Shown: piece after piece, positions 32,654 to 43,982 of the stretch
Numbering within the stretch: the stretch's first letter is position 1
Layout of the letters: every line of letters starts with the position of its first letter
Source: Darksidea phi
Taxonomy: Eukaryota > Ascomycota > Dothideomycetes > Pleosporales > Lentitheciaceae
Reading direction: 5' to 3'
Assembly (NCBI GenBank): GCA_030770425.1
Contig: JASJFT010000018.1
Location: 62,001-126,000, forward strand
DNA: 64,000 nucleotides
Notes under the pieces: generated by a model
What the model saw: the letters and a program-made list of their open reading frames with translations, nothing else
The model's database searches: none
What the model was told of the DNA's origin: nothing
Made by a program: the position numbers and the translations under genes

Positions 32654-33718
32654 GCTCCATAGAGAGGTGGGGTGGGGGCCAAAATTAAGGCTAGCTCTTG
32701 GGCCATTTGCCTTGCATAGGGTCGCACTGTAGGATTTCGGACCCTGAGAACTTGCAGTTTCACTTATGCACAGTAAGCGCTAAACAAGGCTAAGGATGGG
32801 GTGTCAATGAGCGGTGAATGGCTGCGCAGTAGCCGTTATGATGGATCCGCCTTGAGGTCATGCGACCTTGAGGCGCATCTTCGCTGACCATGAGTAGCAC
32901 TACACCAAGTCGAGGGCGACGAGCGACGATTGTGGGAGATGATTGGGACCAAGAACTTTGTCCTACCCTCCATTTCGGAGACCGAATATAGATGAGAGGG
33001 ACTCTGATGAGTTTGGGATCGAAATCGACATCCGTAATATGGCGCGGGTCGATATTTAGGTCCATGCCCAGAGTACTCCAAGTAGTGACCGTTGTGGCGG
33101 CGTCGATACCCCGCCTCCTGCACTCTAGGTATATGGTAAGCGCTAGAAATGGCTAAGAACGGGGGCTCAATGAGCGGTATATGGTTATGCAGTCTTGCAC
33201 GCCGTATGCGGGCACGAGCCCCTTTTAAAGTTGGAAACGGGTCAAGCCAGCCCTTCCCGGTTAGAAGTCTAACTCCCGCATGAATTTTTTTTTTTTTTTT
33301 TTTTGGGGGGGGGTACTACCGACTCGGCGACTTTGACCAGGCCCTTCTTCTACTACGATTCGGATTCCAGATACCGGCAGCTAGATACATGACACTTCGA
33401 ACTCACGATCCTCTAGGATGTGCATTATGTCTGGCGGTTTAGTGGCAAGTCCACATAGATATTAGAGGAGTGTCATTAAATACAGCGTAAGCAAAAGAAG
33501 GGAGACCTAAACGGTTATGGCGAAATTCATTTTCTATCTGATAAGATCCAGGCTATATCTGATCTGAGGTTCCAGACATTCACTCCTTCTGTTAAGTTGC
33601 GTGAACTAGAAATACTGCTCCTTCTCCTGCGACGTTAGGGGCACTAAGGTAGTCGACCTCTTATTCAATTGTATCCAAAACATGAAATCTGATTAACTAT
33701 GGTCTAGCGTAGTTCAGT
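32654..33718. other. Intergenic with a second direct-repeat pair and a T20G9 run
   Basis: 32772-32835 and 33135-33197 share AGTAAGCGCTA...GGCTAAG and TCAATGAGCGGT, a diverged direct repeat. At 33285-33313 there are 20 T followed by 9 G. Short frames in this stretch are not gene-like. Confidence 0.55.
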
Positions 33719-34737
33719 TCAAAGAACGGTAGCTTCATGGCCTTGGACCGTCGTGCTCGCTTTTACGTCTGGTACATCATAATCGGTGCTCGTAATCACA
33801 TCCTCCCACTCATTGCACAGCTCCAAATACTTGACGTATTTGTTGCGGAGCGTGCTCAGAGCATCTTTCCCAATGGGTAAACGCAGAGGCTGGGTTTTGC
33901 CTTCAGCTACGCCTTCCTCCTTGACAATATCAACCATGATATTGACTGCCTTATCGGGATCGCCCGGCTGATTCGAGTCTGCTTGTCCAAGGAAGCCGTA
34001 AATCATGTCGTTGAGAGCCGTGTAAGCATCGATGGTTCGTGGGACCGCTTTGTAGTTGTTGGTACTAAGGAGTCTGGTGCGGTAATGGCCGAGCTGGAAC
34101 AAATGAGACCTGATGCCGAAACTTTCCGTTTCTAGCTTCATCGATTCGGCAACACCTATTGTCAAGTCAATAGGCATCACATGCTCCATAGCTCTAGGTA
34201 ACCTACCCTCGAGGGCGAATTTGCTTGCGCAGTAGGCCGCGCCGCCAACATCCCCTGCAATGCCACCAAGAGACCCTACGTAGACGATGACGCCAGACTT
34301 CTTAGCTCTAAAATGTGGCAAGAGAGCGCGGGTCGTGTTGATGGAACCAAAGAGGTTAGTATTGAACTGGGCGATGAATCGTTCCTGGCTATATCATAGT
34401 TTAGTGTTAGCAGAAGAAGCGCAAGGCCAGATCGAAGTGTGTGTTCTTACGTGATTTCTTCGGCTATACCCGCCTCGATATACCCGGCACTATTTACAAC
34501 GACATCTATGCCGCCGTAGATAGCTATAGCTTCTTCCACCTTCGCATTGATGTCGGCCTGGGAGGCTGTTACGTCAAGCGAGAGAACAGCTGCTCCAGCG
34601 TCCTTAAGTTGAGCCAAGCGTGCAACATCACCACGTGCAGTGGCAATAGCACGATCGCCCCGTGCGAGTATATTTCGCACGAAGACCTCCCCAAATCCAG
34701 AAGAGCAGCCGGTTACCAACCAAGTAAGCTGAGGCAT
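33719..34737 (-). CDS. Short-chain dehydrogenase/reductase
   Basis: 301 aa, classical SDR, exons 34737-34451, 34388-34207, 34155-33719 (906 nt). Intron 2 is 51 nt and frame-preserving. Its removal turns an odd insert into the family's ALEGVAESMKLETESFGIR block. The cofactor motif is TGCSSGFG (9-16). NSAG is present. Catalytic Ser135 is in VGSLGG and Tyr148/Lys152 in YCASK. NADP(H) or NAD(H) preference is not certain. ATG 34737 gives MPQLTWLVTG, the usual SDR start. It lies between P450 (2) and the terpene synthases on the same strand as the intact synthase. A role in oxidising or reducing a terpenoid alcohol is inferred from position only. Confidence 0.88.
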
Positions 34738-34955
34738 TGTGATAAGTATCAATCTGTATGTTGCTGTTCGAACACGGCCGAGGATTGATGGTTGATTTGT
34801 TAAGCGAAAGAGTTGTGGATGGTTCAGATTATGGAAATCGTCTCGGATGAGGTGCGATCAGTAAAGACACGAATTAACAGGGCTCCGGCCGCAAGGGAAA
34901 GATTCCGCGTTAGAGTGTCAAAGAAACAAAGAGAGATGGGAGAGCACTTAACTAG

Positions 34956-35059
34956 TACCGTAAAAACCCGCATAACTTGCCAATAGCTAGCAGGGGTGAG
35001 CGAAGGATGCCGAGCGGACCCCTACTAGCTATTGGCAAGTTATGCGGGTTTTTACGGTA
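34956..35059. mobile_element. 100-bp MITE-like palindrome with TA flanks
   Basis: Arms CCGTAAAAACCCGCATAACT... (34958-34990) and the exact inverse (35025-35057) enclose a loop of about 34 bp that itself has AGGGGT/ACCCCT ends. TA lies on both sides (34956-34957, 35058-35059), the target-site duplication of Tc1/mariner-class elements. No coding capacity. It sits just upstream of the truncated terpene synthase, in the SDR promoter region. Confidence 0.85.
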
Positions 35060-35210
35060 AAGCATAGAATGAGGCGTGGTAACGCGGAGGCCGCTGCGCC
35101 AAGGCGGCAACTACGTTTCTTTTAACCGGGCACTCCACTAGATCGAGGTGGAACGATTCTATTCGGGAAGTACAGATATGTCTTTCTGCACCTTGCCGCA
35201 ACTTAGATGA

Positions 35211-36389
35211 ATGGTGCGCAGCACCGCCCCTAAGCTTCGCTTGGGAAAAACAGCGGCCCTGCCCCGTCCAAAAACACCCCTAGGGACCAGCAAGGGTCGT
35301 AGGCAGGTTTCTCTATTGGATATTGTAACGAAAATAACATCTGCTAACATTGGCGATACTCCAGCAACCAACGAACAGTTCAAATGGGCTCAGTGCGCTT
35401 TCATGGCGTCGAGTGTTCAGGGCCAGGTGGAGCGAGAGCTTACCGAACCCGTTCCTGTCGAGCAATACCTCACACGTAGGGAGAAGAATATTGCCGTCTT
35501 CCCCCTCCTTTCATTGATACAGTGAGTCCCGGTATCACAGCACAGAGCTCTCGCCAGCTGACGACGTGTCAAGCTACAATTACCAGTTGGAGATCACCCA
35601 GGAATTTTCATTCAAGGAGAACAAGCATATGAACCATATGTGGAGGCTCCTGGCCCGGATGGGGATCATGTACGTTGTTGAAACTGTCTCGAAAAGTGGC
35701 GTGCTGACTTGATTGCACAGAAGTAATGATATGCTTTCGCTCCGCCGAGAAATTGTAAGCTCTGCAAGTCACCGTCTTTCACACCATGGTTCCCTAATTT
35801 CACTTTCAGATGCACGGCCAGTTCGAAAGTCTCATTCCACTACTCATGTACCACAATAACCTTCAGGCTCAAGAAGCCATGGCGCTCGCAGGAAACATGC
35901 TGCATGAATGCTATAACCGATTCAACGAGGTAGAAGTAGAGCTGTACAAGGACGTTCCGGTAGAGCTCCGAACCACGATGAACCAATACGTCAAAGCATG
36001 TAAGGACTTGATTGTATGCAACCTTCATTGGAGGTAAGGAGATCAGTCCCGTTCTAAAAGAAGAATCGCAAGAGACTGATATATTTCAACATAGTTACGG
36101 CCTCAAGCGGTATATAGACGAGGATATGCTACAACCTGACGGAAGGGTCGTTTTCCCAATCAAGTTACCACCAAAAACTCCCAACGTCAACAATGCCAAC
36201 GGTGCAGTCCACGCGAAACCCGAGCCCACGGTCAGCCACAGCGAAGATAACGGCGGAACGATACCACATAAATCCACAAGTGGCTGGTCTTCGATCATCC
36301 GCAGCGCCATCGTTTCCATTGGCTTGGCGATAGTAACAGTGTTGGCAAGGGGGGCTATCTCAATGCTCTATCGTCTCGGCAGACATTAA
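35211..36389 (+). pseudogene. Truncated class I terpene synthase with C-terminal TM
   Basis: C-terminal half of a terpene synthase. The exon at 35211-35521 has the helix preceding the active site (QYLTRREKNIAVFPLLSLIQ). Clean exons 35721-35754, 35810-36033 and 36094-36389 give the NSE metal motif NDMLSLRRE, then FESLIPLLMYHNNLQAQEAM, and the RY-type end (HWSYGLKRYI). The first metal site (DDxxD-type), expected some 100 residues earlier, is absent: the first 50 codons are unrelated. The join after 35521 cannot be made in frame, so I treat it as broken. After the synthase fold come a disordered linker and a hydrophobic helix (SAIVSIGLAIVTVLARGAISML), unusual for this soluble family. Confidence 0.65.
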
Positions 36390-37799
36390 GTGGCTGAGAT
36401 AGGGCTGGAATCTCTCGATCATCAGCACAAATCAAGTTGGAACATTCTTAAGCGTCGCCATCAAAGTAAACCCCGCTCATATTGTAGTCTTCTTCGCCAT
36501 CGTTGGAAGGGTTTGTACCTCCTGTCTTGGGAAGACATGCGTCGTCCGGAAACAGCCAGGGGTATTCCTCAAAGTCTAGGGCTGATAGAGACTTCTTCGT
36601 CTCGGGGTTTAGTTGGCGCTTCTTGCATTCGTTAACGTTTATCTATTTCTTATTATACCTTACTTTCATAATCTTCTCTTGCGCCTTTTCGTACTCCTTT
36701 CCTACTAATTAAGCTATCTCAGTCGTGGTTAGTCATTCAACCATAGGATAACCTTTTCATGTAGGAGTCGTTTACTTCATCCTCGTAGCACGCCACCTCG
36801 ATATAAAGGCCCGCGCGATAAGGCTTACCACCCTTCATCCGAGGTATATCGGTGCATAGTCCGAGTGCTTTAATAGTGTAGCCACTAACCTACTTCATTG
36901 CTTGCGTCCTAGTTATCAGATTAAACCTCGTGTATAAGTTCTGCTATGTGCCCTTGTGGAACGCCTTAGTACTTCCTGATCCCATTCGGACCCTTTAATA
37001 ACGTTGTAAAAAGGTGCCTTTCTAGTACCGCCATTGATGATGAACCGACTGAAACGTATATTGCCCGTTCGGTACGGTCTCGTCGCTTCGAGCTTACCAT
37101 ACCCCGTCCGTCCGTCCGTCCTCGTAGAGCATCATCGGGATAGTGCCGTCCTCAAATTTATACATATCGAGGATATCGCCAGAACCTACAGAGACTTTTC
37201 TTCGACAAATGATCTTGCCGATCTCTGCAAACTTTTAGCAGGCTCGGCATTGGAGTGGTCCGATGGAGGTGGCGCATCAGACAGAAGGGGTATTGTCGAG
37301 CGAGCTTGAAGCCAGCATTAGGCCGTCAGTCTATACGAAAAAGGACGGCTCGCTTCACCTCTAGACGCAAGGAGCTGTGATGAGCTGAGATCTAATGCTC
37401 CCGGGGCAGTAGCGCATGTAGATAAATGCTTGAAGGCGGCTACCTTCTGCGGCTCCCTAAAATACGATACCGCGCAATTGGCAGTATTGATATTATACTC
37501 CGAGATAAGCGATCTTGTCAGCCGCAACTGCCTTCCATCAATTCGGATTTCATATTCCATTATGGTATTTCCGAATATCCTATATTGTCTTCTTTAACTT
37601 TAGCCAAGTCTTAGTTTAGTTTTTAAATAGATAATTAGCTAAAGTTAAATATATATTAGACTACATGGTATTTTCATTAGGTGGTAAAAGTATGCATTTA
37701 AAGAAATCTATATTCTATAGTCTTAATTACGTTACAATGGAAAGTAATGCGCCAGCGCTTTACTATAGCTACAGGAAAGAGAGGTTCGTCTGGAAGTCA
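36390..37799. other. RIP-like decayed region, no gene accepted
   Basis: Increasingly AT-rich from 36600 on, with stops in all frames. The minus strand has short patches of coding-like composition that I cannot assign. The frame 37034-37309 (+) is not recognised. Confidence 0.45.
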
Positions 37800-38906
37800 C
37801 TAGGCTTCGACGGCAGTGGTTCGCGCCACCTGTTCCAGCGGCTCCCGCAGCTCGCTTGCCTTTTCGTCCCTTTCCTCTCTTCTCTCAGTATGCAGCAACT
37901 TAGGCTCCGCGGGCGTCAGCTTGAAAGGCTGGCCCTTGGAATCCTTCACAATGATATCCGTAAGCTTGTACCTCCTCTGGTTCAGGTACCAAGCAACGTA
38001 TCCACGAAAGAACTCGTCAACCGTTTCCTTCATTTCCGGATACTCCTTCAACACCTTCCTCACAGTCATGACGTTCTCTGTAACGTTCTTACAGACCAAT
38101 TTCAGTGCATCCACAGCACTCAGTTCATGCGTGTTCGCTATGTTGCAAACATAGTTCAAACGCTCTTCTCCAACAACCGATTCCTTGTAAAAAGAAAGGA
38201 TATCGTTGGCGTAACTGATGAACTCAATCAGATCCTGGATGCATGGCATGTACACATGCAAATAATCTTTTTCGGGAAACATGGCTTCGGGAAAACAAAA
38301 GTGCGCATACGGCTCCGTGTAGCCTGTCTTCTGCCGGAAATAGTCGGGAAATTTTTTGGCCCCCTCCGGCGGCACGACTTTGCCGTCATAATCTCGTTCC
38401 ATGATGCAACCGCAGATGAATTCGATGGTTGCCTTGGTATTCATGGCTGCGGCATATGGGCCCATATATGTGCCGTTGTCGAACAGGAAGTTGACCAATG
38501 ATTGCAAAATCGGTGACTTTTGTGGTCTGCCGCTAACAAGCCGGGCTTCAAACTCGTCAAGAGCGCTGCCGAGCTCATGGATGATGTCATCGATAAACAG
38601 GACGTAGGTAGCGTGGATGCCGTATGCGACTTGGATGTCTTTCTCGGCAAACGGGTAGCACATACCGAGGCCGGTGGACATCCATTTGGCCATGCCAACA
38701 GCCTTTTGTGTGAGATGGAGAGGCCAGTTAGGTTGACGCGCGAAGTAGGCCATTACCGGGTCTTCGAGAGAGAAGTCGTAACTAAACGGTGGCATGTAAA
38801 AATCGATGTCGGAGAGAAATTTGGACAGTATCTGGCCATACTCCTCCTTGGAGACATCGCCCAAGGCCGAGAGCTGCGTAGCGGAATCATGGCGAGAATG
38901 GGCCAT
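37800..38906 (-). CDS. TRI5-type sesquiterpene synthase
   Basis: Intronless, 368 aa, ATG 38906. Class I terpene cyclase of the trichodiene synthase (TRI5) family, expected to ionise farnesyl diphosphate and cyclise it. The first metal site is DDIIHE (106-111), the NSE triad is NDILSFYKE (N234, S238, E242), and an RRY pair sits in YLNQRRYKL. All Mg2+ ligand positions are present, so it should be active. The family includes trichodiene and longiborneol synthases; the product here cannot be told from sequence. Aspartate-rich site 1 differs from the classic DDSKDD. The C-terminal 40 residues are charged. It is central to the cluster, with P450 (3) on the same strand upstream, and four 13-bp repeats in its promoter (39138-39189). 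Confidence 0.92.
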   Translation of the reverse strand: MAHSRHDSATQLSALGDVSKEEYGQILSKFLSDIDFYMPPFSYDFSLEDPVMAYFARQPNWPLHLTQKAVGMAKWMSTGLGMCYPFAEKDIQVAYGIHATYVLFIDDIIHELGSALDEFEARLVSGRPQKSPILQSLVNFLFDNGTYMGPYAAAMNTKATIEFICGCIMERDYDGKVVPPEGAKKFPDYFRQKTGYTEPYAHFCFPEAMFPEKDYLHVYMPCIQDLIEFISYANDILSFYKESVVGEERLNYVCNIANTHELSAVDALKLVCKNVTENVMTVRKVLKEYPEMKETVDEFFRGYVAWYLNQRRYKLTDIIVKDSKGQPFKLTPAEPKLLHTERREERDEKASELREPLEQVARTTAVEA

Positions 38907-40303
38907 TTTGAAAGAGCTGCGAACTAGGAGGTGATGCTGTGTTGCGAACTAGGAGAGGATACTGTGCCTTGAAAAGAGTAGGTATGTTGGAATGGTTTGG
39001 GTCTACTGGGACGACATTCTATGAATTTATATCCTCCTGCGCGCGAAGATCTCCAGGCATACACTCCTCGAGTGCGATGAGAGTGCGATGGAGACTCTAT
39101 GCTAGCATACAAGGTGATACGAGACGATCGCGCTATACTGTTTCGCAGCGCTGTTTCGCAGCGCTGTTTTGCAAGGCTGTTTTGCAAGGCTGTTTTGATT
39201 CAGGAAACCGACACAAGTTTCGTTTGAAACTAGGACATACGCGCGCTTGGGCGCTCTCTTCGGGTACTCCGATTCCGCAGCTATCCCATGAACCAGGAGT
39301 GTGGTTCTTTAGAACGACGCATGTGCTAAATGTATGAGTTGATAGATTTCTATTAGCCTTATAATATATTCACTACATTCACAATAGCATAGTGCCCTTT
39401 GGAGATCTAGACAGCGCTCGAGATAGGGATCGCAACTTTTACCAGATACAAAATAGCATAATAGCAACTCTTTAGCGTGCTATTTGCATGTCCAGATAAT
39501 ATCTAGAATGAGTATAGTAGCCGAACGATCCACTAAGGTCTGTCTATATAAGCGAGCAACGGCTTCGGATCATACCGAGCGGCAGCACATCTACCGACCC
39601 ACCATCTCGTTTTAGCAAATAGCAGGATCCTAATGAGGCAATTTGAACGAACAGAATGCTAGGAACCGGAATCTAGCATTTTAGCTCCCGCACAGGACAC
39701 TTCCGGTTCGGGACGGAACCCCTAGACCTCAAACTGTATCACGATTCATATGTAACCGTCACTTGCAACGGTCGCGGAATACCAAGGATTATCCTTAACT
39801 AAAGATTGTAAGCTGCGACTAATGGAGCTGGATGTAGGTGCAGCGGGAAGTGCTACATTGCGGAAACAAATGTTGTATAGACTAAGTAGACGCTTCCTCG
39901 GTTACTCTTATTCCTGGCTCTAACCTGCTACTATTTTTATCTGGCTTGGGCTAATTCCAAACCCATGGCAGTGATGGCACAACATGTTACCACGGGGTTA
40001 CGAGGTAATATCAACGCCTGTCTTGGAAAGAGAGATCCTGACACTCTTTGCTCCAACTTGGTACCCTCGAGCACTACAAGGCGGCAGTCAGATTGGGTAA
40101 TATGGCCTCACTCTCTTCGAATTCATAGTGAAGAGGTTGATCTACTAGATATGCCTGTAGAGAAGCGATCACGGTAAACAATTCATGGCTAGCGAAGCAA
40201 AATATCCAGCCCTAATCCAGTTAGGGAGCTTATGTACATTATATGAATCTATCTGAACTACAATGAGAACCTACCTAAATTGATGTACTCTTTCAGCGCA
40301 GAA
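38907..40303 (-). promoter_or_regulatory. Terpene synthase upstream region
   Basis: 1.4 kb between the synthase start and the 3' end of P450 (3). It includes four tandem 13-bp units at 39138-39189 (two CTGTTTCGCAGCG, two CTGTTTTGCAAGG). The rest is AT-rich with no gene accepted; the frames at 38939-39337 and 39965-40177 resemble nothing. Confidence 0.5.
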
Positions 40304-42260
40304 TTAGGCCAAACAAGCGGAAGTCTTCTTATCTCTCCTCATCTTGAACGGTCCCATTTCGTCATCCATTCCAATCCCGCTATCTGTACGCTTACCCCTT
40401 CCCCCATCTCTCCTTTTGATCCTCACCTTCAATCCACCTCTCGGTCTCAACGTTAAATAGTTCTCCAAAACTAGCGTTTTCTCCACCGCCTCAAACTCAT
40501 ATTTTCTAACGATCTCCACCAAAATTGCCTTGAACTCTAGCATCGCCAGCCCTTTTCCGATGCACACTCTGGGCCCGCTACTAAAGGCCTGGGTAGCATA
40601 AGGCGAAGCTTGTTCGGGCGAGAGTGAGTCCCAACGGTCTGGGTCGAAAGCTGTGGCGGAGGAGCCCCAGATGTGAGGGTGGGACTGGGATACTTGAGGC
40701 GAGATAATGACGTTCGTGCCGGCGGGAATAAGGGTGTTTTCAATAATGACGGTGTGTGCTGCTTGACGCCAGATCATGACCGCTGTAAGAAATTGTGTTA
40801 GTTGGGCGCCATGATAAAAGAAGGACTCTTACCAGGAGCGTATACGCGGAGAACTTCGCGGCAGAAGTTGTTTAGATAGTGGAGTCCTTCGATTTGAGAG
40901 TAATCGGGGTCCTCATGCCTTGGTAGACCCAGGATCTCATTTCGAAGCCTTTTTTGAATGTCAGGATGGGTTGATAGTACATGAACTGCCCAGGTAATTG
41001 TGGTGGCTGACGTTTCATGGCCTGAAAAAATTAGCTGCATTCTTGGGCAGATAAGATGGCGAAGTGGGTGATACCTGCAGACATGAAATTGAGGAGCTGA
41101 GAAACAATCAGTACCTAGTCAATGACAAAGGCTTGGGGTGAAGACGTACATATCCAAGTAGCTCATCTTCCGTCCATTGCTGCTGATTTGAAGGTGGTGC
41201 TTCGAGTAGGTAGGTAAGAACATCGCGGCTGATCGGTAGAGACGAGTTCATTGTGCCCGATTTTCTGGTTTCAATTTCGTTTTGCCGTAACCGAATTTGC
41301 TGTCGCAAGATACGTTTAACCTCTTCATTTGCCCTGACAAAAGATCGGTTTGCTTCGAGTGGAAGCCAGCTTCGCAGGGGAATATATGTATTAACCGCGG
41401 TGAGAACGGAGCTAAGTGCTGATTGATTGAAGATGAGATCATAGCATTCATGGAATGATGGCTTCGTGTTAAGACTGTCAAGCTCTTTGCCCAAGGTGAT
41501 GAGGCCAATGATATCGAGGGTTGCTTTCGAGAATAAGGATACAACTATATCTGATTAGCAAGTGTTCATATTGCAGTCTGAAGATAAGAGTTACCCTCCA
41601 CCACCACAGACACGTCGCGGCCGAGGCGCTGGTCAATAGTTTTCGTGATGTGCTTGCTATGCGACTGCACGACAGGCAAAAGCTTCTTTATGTTGGGTGT
41701 CGAAAATATACCTAAAAAGAGTCAGCACGCCAGGGCATATTCATTATTAATTCTAACACCGTACCGTTCAACATCTTCCGCTGCCTCTTATGATCTTCAC
41801 CCTCTGCAAAAACCAGACCCATTCCTGTCACCTCGCCCACGATCCTCGCGAAGAAGGGTGGCTTCACAAATGAATAGCACTTCGTCGACAACACTTCTTG
41901 GTGTGCTCTTAAGCTGTTTACCAAGAGCGTCTCCGTATTTCCAAAGGAAATGTACCGGATAAAGGGCGCATCTGGCCACTTGCGACTCCATGAAAGATAC
42001 AATTCATAGGGTCCGTTGGCGCGGAACTGATTGAGGGTTTGACCGATGAGAGGATGGTGATCTTTTGGGCCTGGTATGTGGCGTAGGGAAGAGACGAAGA
42101 ATGGGTAGATGCAGGTGTAATACGCATTGATGGAAAGATACTGAAAAGAGAATAAAACAAGAAAAAGGTAGAGAACCTCGGTCGTAAACGGTAATCTATG
42201 CATGAGCTTCAGAGCAGAAAGCTCTGCAATGGAGAGTGCCACACACGTTTGTAAATACAT
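40304..42260 (-). CDS. Cytochrome P450 monooxygenase (3), terpene cluster
   Basis: 567 aa from six exons: 42260-41765, 41711-41595, 41550-41150, 41096-41075, 41021-40833, 40782-40304 (1704 nt). Exon 4 is only 22 nt. The N-terminal membrane helix (LYLFLVLFSFQYLSI) is followed by a hinge, HIPGPKDHHPLIG. The C-helix is EGEDHKRQRKML, the I-helix AGHETSATT, ExxR is EVLR and the haem loop is FSSGPRVCIGKGLAMLE. The AGHET form and Pro-poor hinge resemble CYP4-like fungal P450s found in terpenoid and indole-terpene clusters. The ATG at 42260 is used because the open frame above starts only with TTG. A Lys/Arg-rich tail follows the core. It is probably the main oxidase on the terpene scaffold. It appears intact. 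Confidence 0.93.
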
Positions 42261-42898
42261 TTTGAGTGATTGTTGCGCCAATTTTCTGTCAAAAGTTGGT
42301 CAACATCTTCATTTAAAGGTTTAGATTGACCGCCTTTCCTATTACACTGAAGTGTCTCACAAGGATGATCAGTTGGCACATTCCATTGTCCGAGCCGGAT
42401 CTTTGGTAGTTTCCCGCCTTGTTAGAGCTATTCAAAAGCGAGATGCTGCCATGAAACTGCATGAATATGACTCTACTCCGCATATGCCAATGCATTCGGA
42501 AAGGCCTAATTCCGCTGGGAAAACGGAGCATCTTCTCTTGTTTAGCTTGGCAATCCTCAAGGATGTTTCTGTTTCGTTTGATTTCGAAGTTTCATCGCTC
42601 GGAATCCGGCTCCCATAAATGATTCCGCCACTTATTCCGGATGTTTTAAACATCTAACGAGTCATCGTAGGGTACCTGTGCCATCGGTGTATCACTGCTG
42701 GGATGGCCTAGTAAGAACTGAACACTTTTACCTGCTTCGCCTGTACATTGGAGTAGAGCATCCGTTTCTGGAAAAGGCCACCATTCAGTGGTGAGCGTCT
42801 GGACTAGACCGCTTGCAATGCCAAGTAGCATCCCCTATGTTATAAGTCAGCAATGTCCGTTCGATTTTGCATATCAGTTCTCATCATTCTTCTACAAA
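42261..42898. promoter_or_regulatory. Divergent promoter region P450 (3) / membrane protein
   Basis: About 640 bp between the start of P450 (3) (-) and the membrane protein (+); both promoters must lie here. An 88-codon frame (42352-42618) is not accepted. Confidence 0.4.
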
Positions 42899-43711
42899 AT
42901 GGGTTTCAACCTGGAGAAAATGCGCGCCGTTATTCGCCAGCCTAGCAGCGGCTCATCGTCTCATGGCAGCAGCGAATTTCCCACAGCTTCTACGTCCTCG
43001 TCCCGCCAACTTCAGCTGTCCAACAAGATTATCGATCGCGCATGCGTTTATAGCGGCCTTATTTACACCTCATTCTCCTTCATTTTCTTCATTGCCTCAG
43101 GCAATTTCCCTCCCGCCGCACCTACCCTTACCGCGGAGGAAGTTGTGCAGCATTACGAAAAGCACAACCTAGGCTACAAAGTCGGAGCGTCATTTTTCGT
43201 CCTGGCTGGTGCATTCTACGGTTCTTTTACAGCGTCGATGTCGCAACAAATGAAGCGCATCCCTGGCGTGGGCCATACCCTTATCTCGGCACAGGAGGTT
43301 TCCGGAGCCTGGGCCTGCATCACATTCTCCGTCCCCGCCATATTCTTCGCAACTACCGCCTATCGGCTAGAGCGGCCGCCAGAGATCACGCAAGCGCTGA
43401 ATGATCTAAGCTGGATGATGACGTTTATGCCGTTTGCGCCATTTATTGTGCAGAATTGGGCGTTCGCGTTCGCCATCCTTCTTGATAGGAGGGCGAAGCC
43501 GTTGTTCCCCAGGCTCGTCGCATGGGTCAATCTCGCATCGCCTATCCTACTAGGGTCCGGAATCGCAATGCATTGTGCGAGACGAGGACCGTTCGCATGG
43601 AATGGGGCGCTTACATTTTGGTTGACGGCCGTGGTTTTTGGGATTCAGAGTATTGTAAATATATTCTATACCGCGAAGGCCATTGAGACAGATTTATCGG
43701 AGGATATCTAG
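42899..43711 (+). CDS. Six-helix integral membrane protein, cluster-associated
   Basis: 270 aa from ATG 42899 (MGFNLEKM); an upstream in-frame ATG at 42818 would add 27 residues. Six hydrophobic helices are visible: VYSGLIYTSFSFIFFIASG, VGASFFVLAGAFYGSFTA, CITFSVPAIFFATTAY, a FMPFAPFIVQNWAFAFAILL segment, LASPILLGSGIAMHC and FWLTAVVFGIQSIVNIFY. The blocks LNDLSWMMTF and RGPFAWNGALTFWL match a family of unknown function that I recall from mycobacteria and fungi. It is not one of the seven-helix Pyr4-type terpene cyclases as far as I can see. Position suggests a helper in transport or in membrane-bound chemistry. Confidence 0.7.
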   Translation: MGFNLEKMRAVIRQPSSGSSSHGSSEFPTASTSSSRQLQLSNKIIDRACVYSGLIYTSFSFIFFIASGNFPPAAPTLTAEEVVQHYEKHNLGYKVGASFFVLAGAFYGSFTASMSQQMKRIPGVGHTLISAQEVSGAWACITFSVPAIFFATTAYRLERPPEITQALNDLSWMMTFMPFAPFIVQNWAFAFAILLDRRAKPLFPRLVAWVNLASPILLGSGIAMHCARRGPFAWNGALTFWLTAVVFGIQSIVNIFYTAKAIETDLSEDI

Positions 43712-43982
43712 ATACAAACCAAGGGATGGGTAGCGCTATTAAGAGAATAACTACTACCTATATTCTACGACCCATCCTTGAAGTATGGTTGTCGAGAAAA
43801 GAGTCATTGTCAAGCTAGTTAGCCAGCCAAAATCATCCACGGTTTATGATGGTCTCGAGCCCCACATACATACACATGCATATAAACAAAATACTGTCTC
43901 GCTGTAGTTGACCCGATTGCTAGGTACATACAAAATCAAAATTTTAGTAATTAGTTATATCTCCTATTTTCTCTTTAACTAT
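43712..43982. other. Spacer
   Basis: 3' flank of the membrane protein gene. Nothing recognised. Confidence 0.4.

Noticed and set aside
34958..35057. Palindrome as a transcription terminator or RNA hairpin
   Set aside because: TA flanks and near-perfect long arms fit a MITE better; terminators of this kind are not a fungal feature.
37665..38501. 278-codon plus-strand frame opposite the terpene synthase
   Set aside because: It is antisense to a clear synthase with all metal motifs. The sequence lacks any family signature.
37800..38906. Assignment as trichodiene synthase and trichothecene cluster
   Set aside because: The family is right, but site 1 differs from the classic form and no other TRI-type genes are recognised. 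Product left open.
38520..38927. 135-codon plus-strand frame in the same place
   Set aside because: Antisense shadow of the synthase N-terminal half.
42899..43711. Membrane terpene cyclase (Pyr4 type)
   Set aside because: Helix number and conserved blocks do not fit; it matches another membrane family of unknown function.
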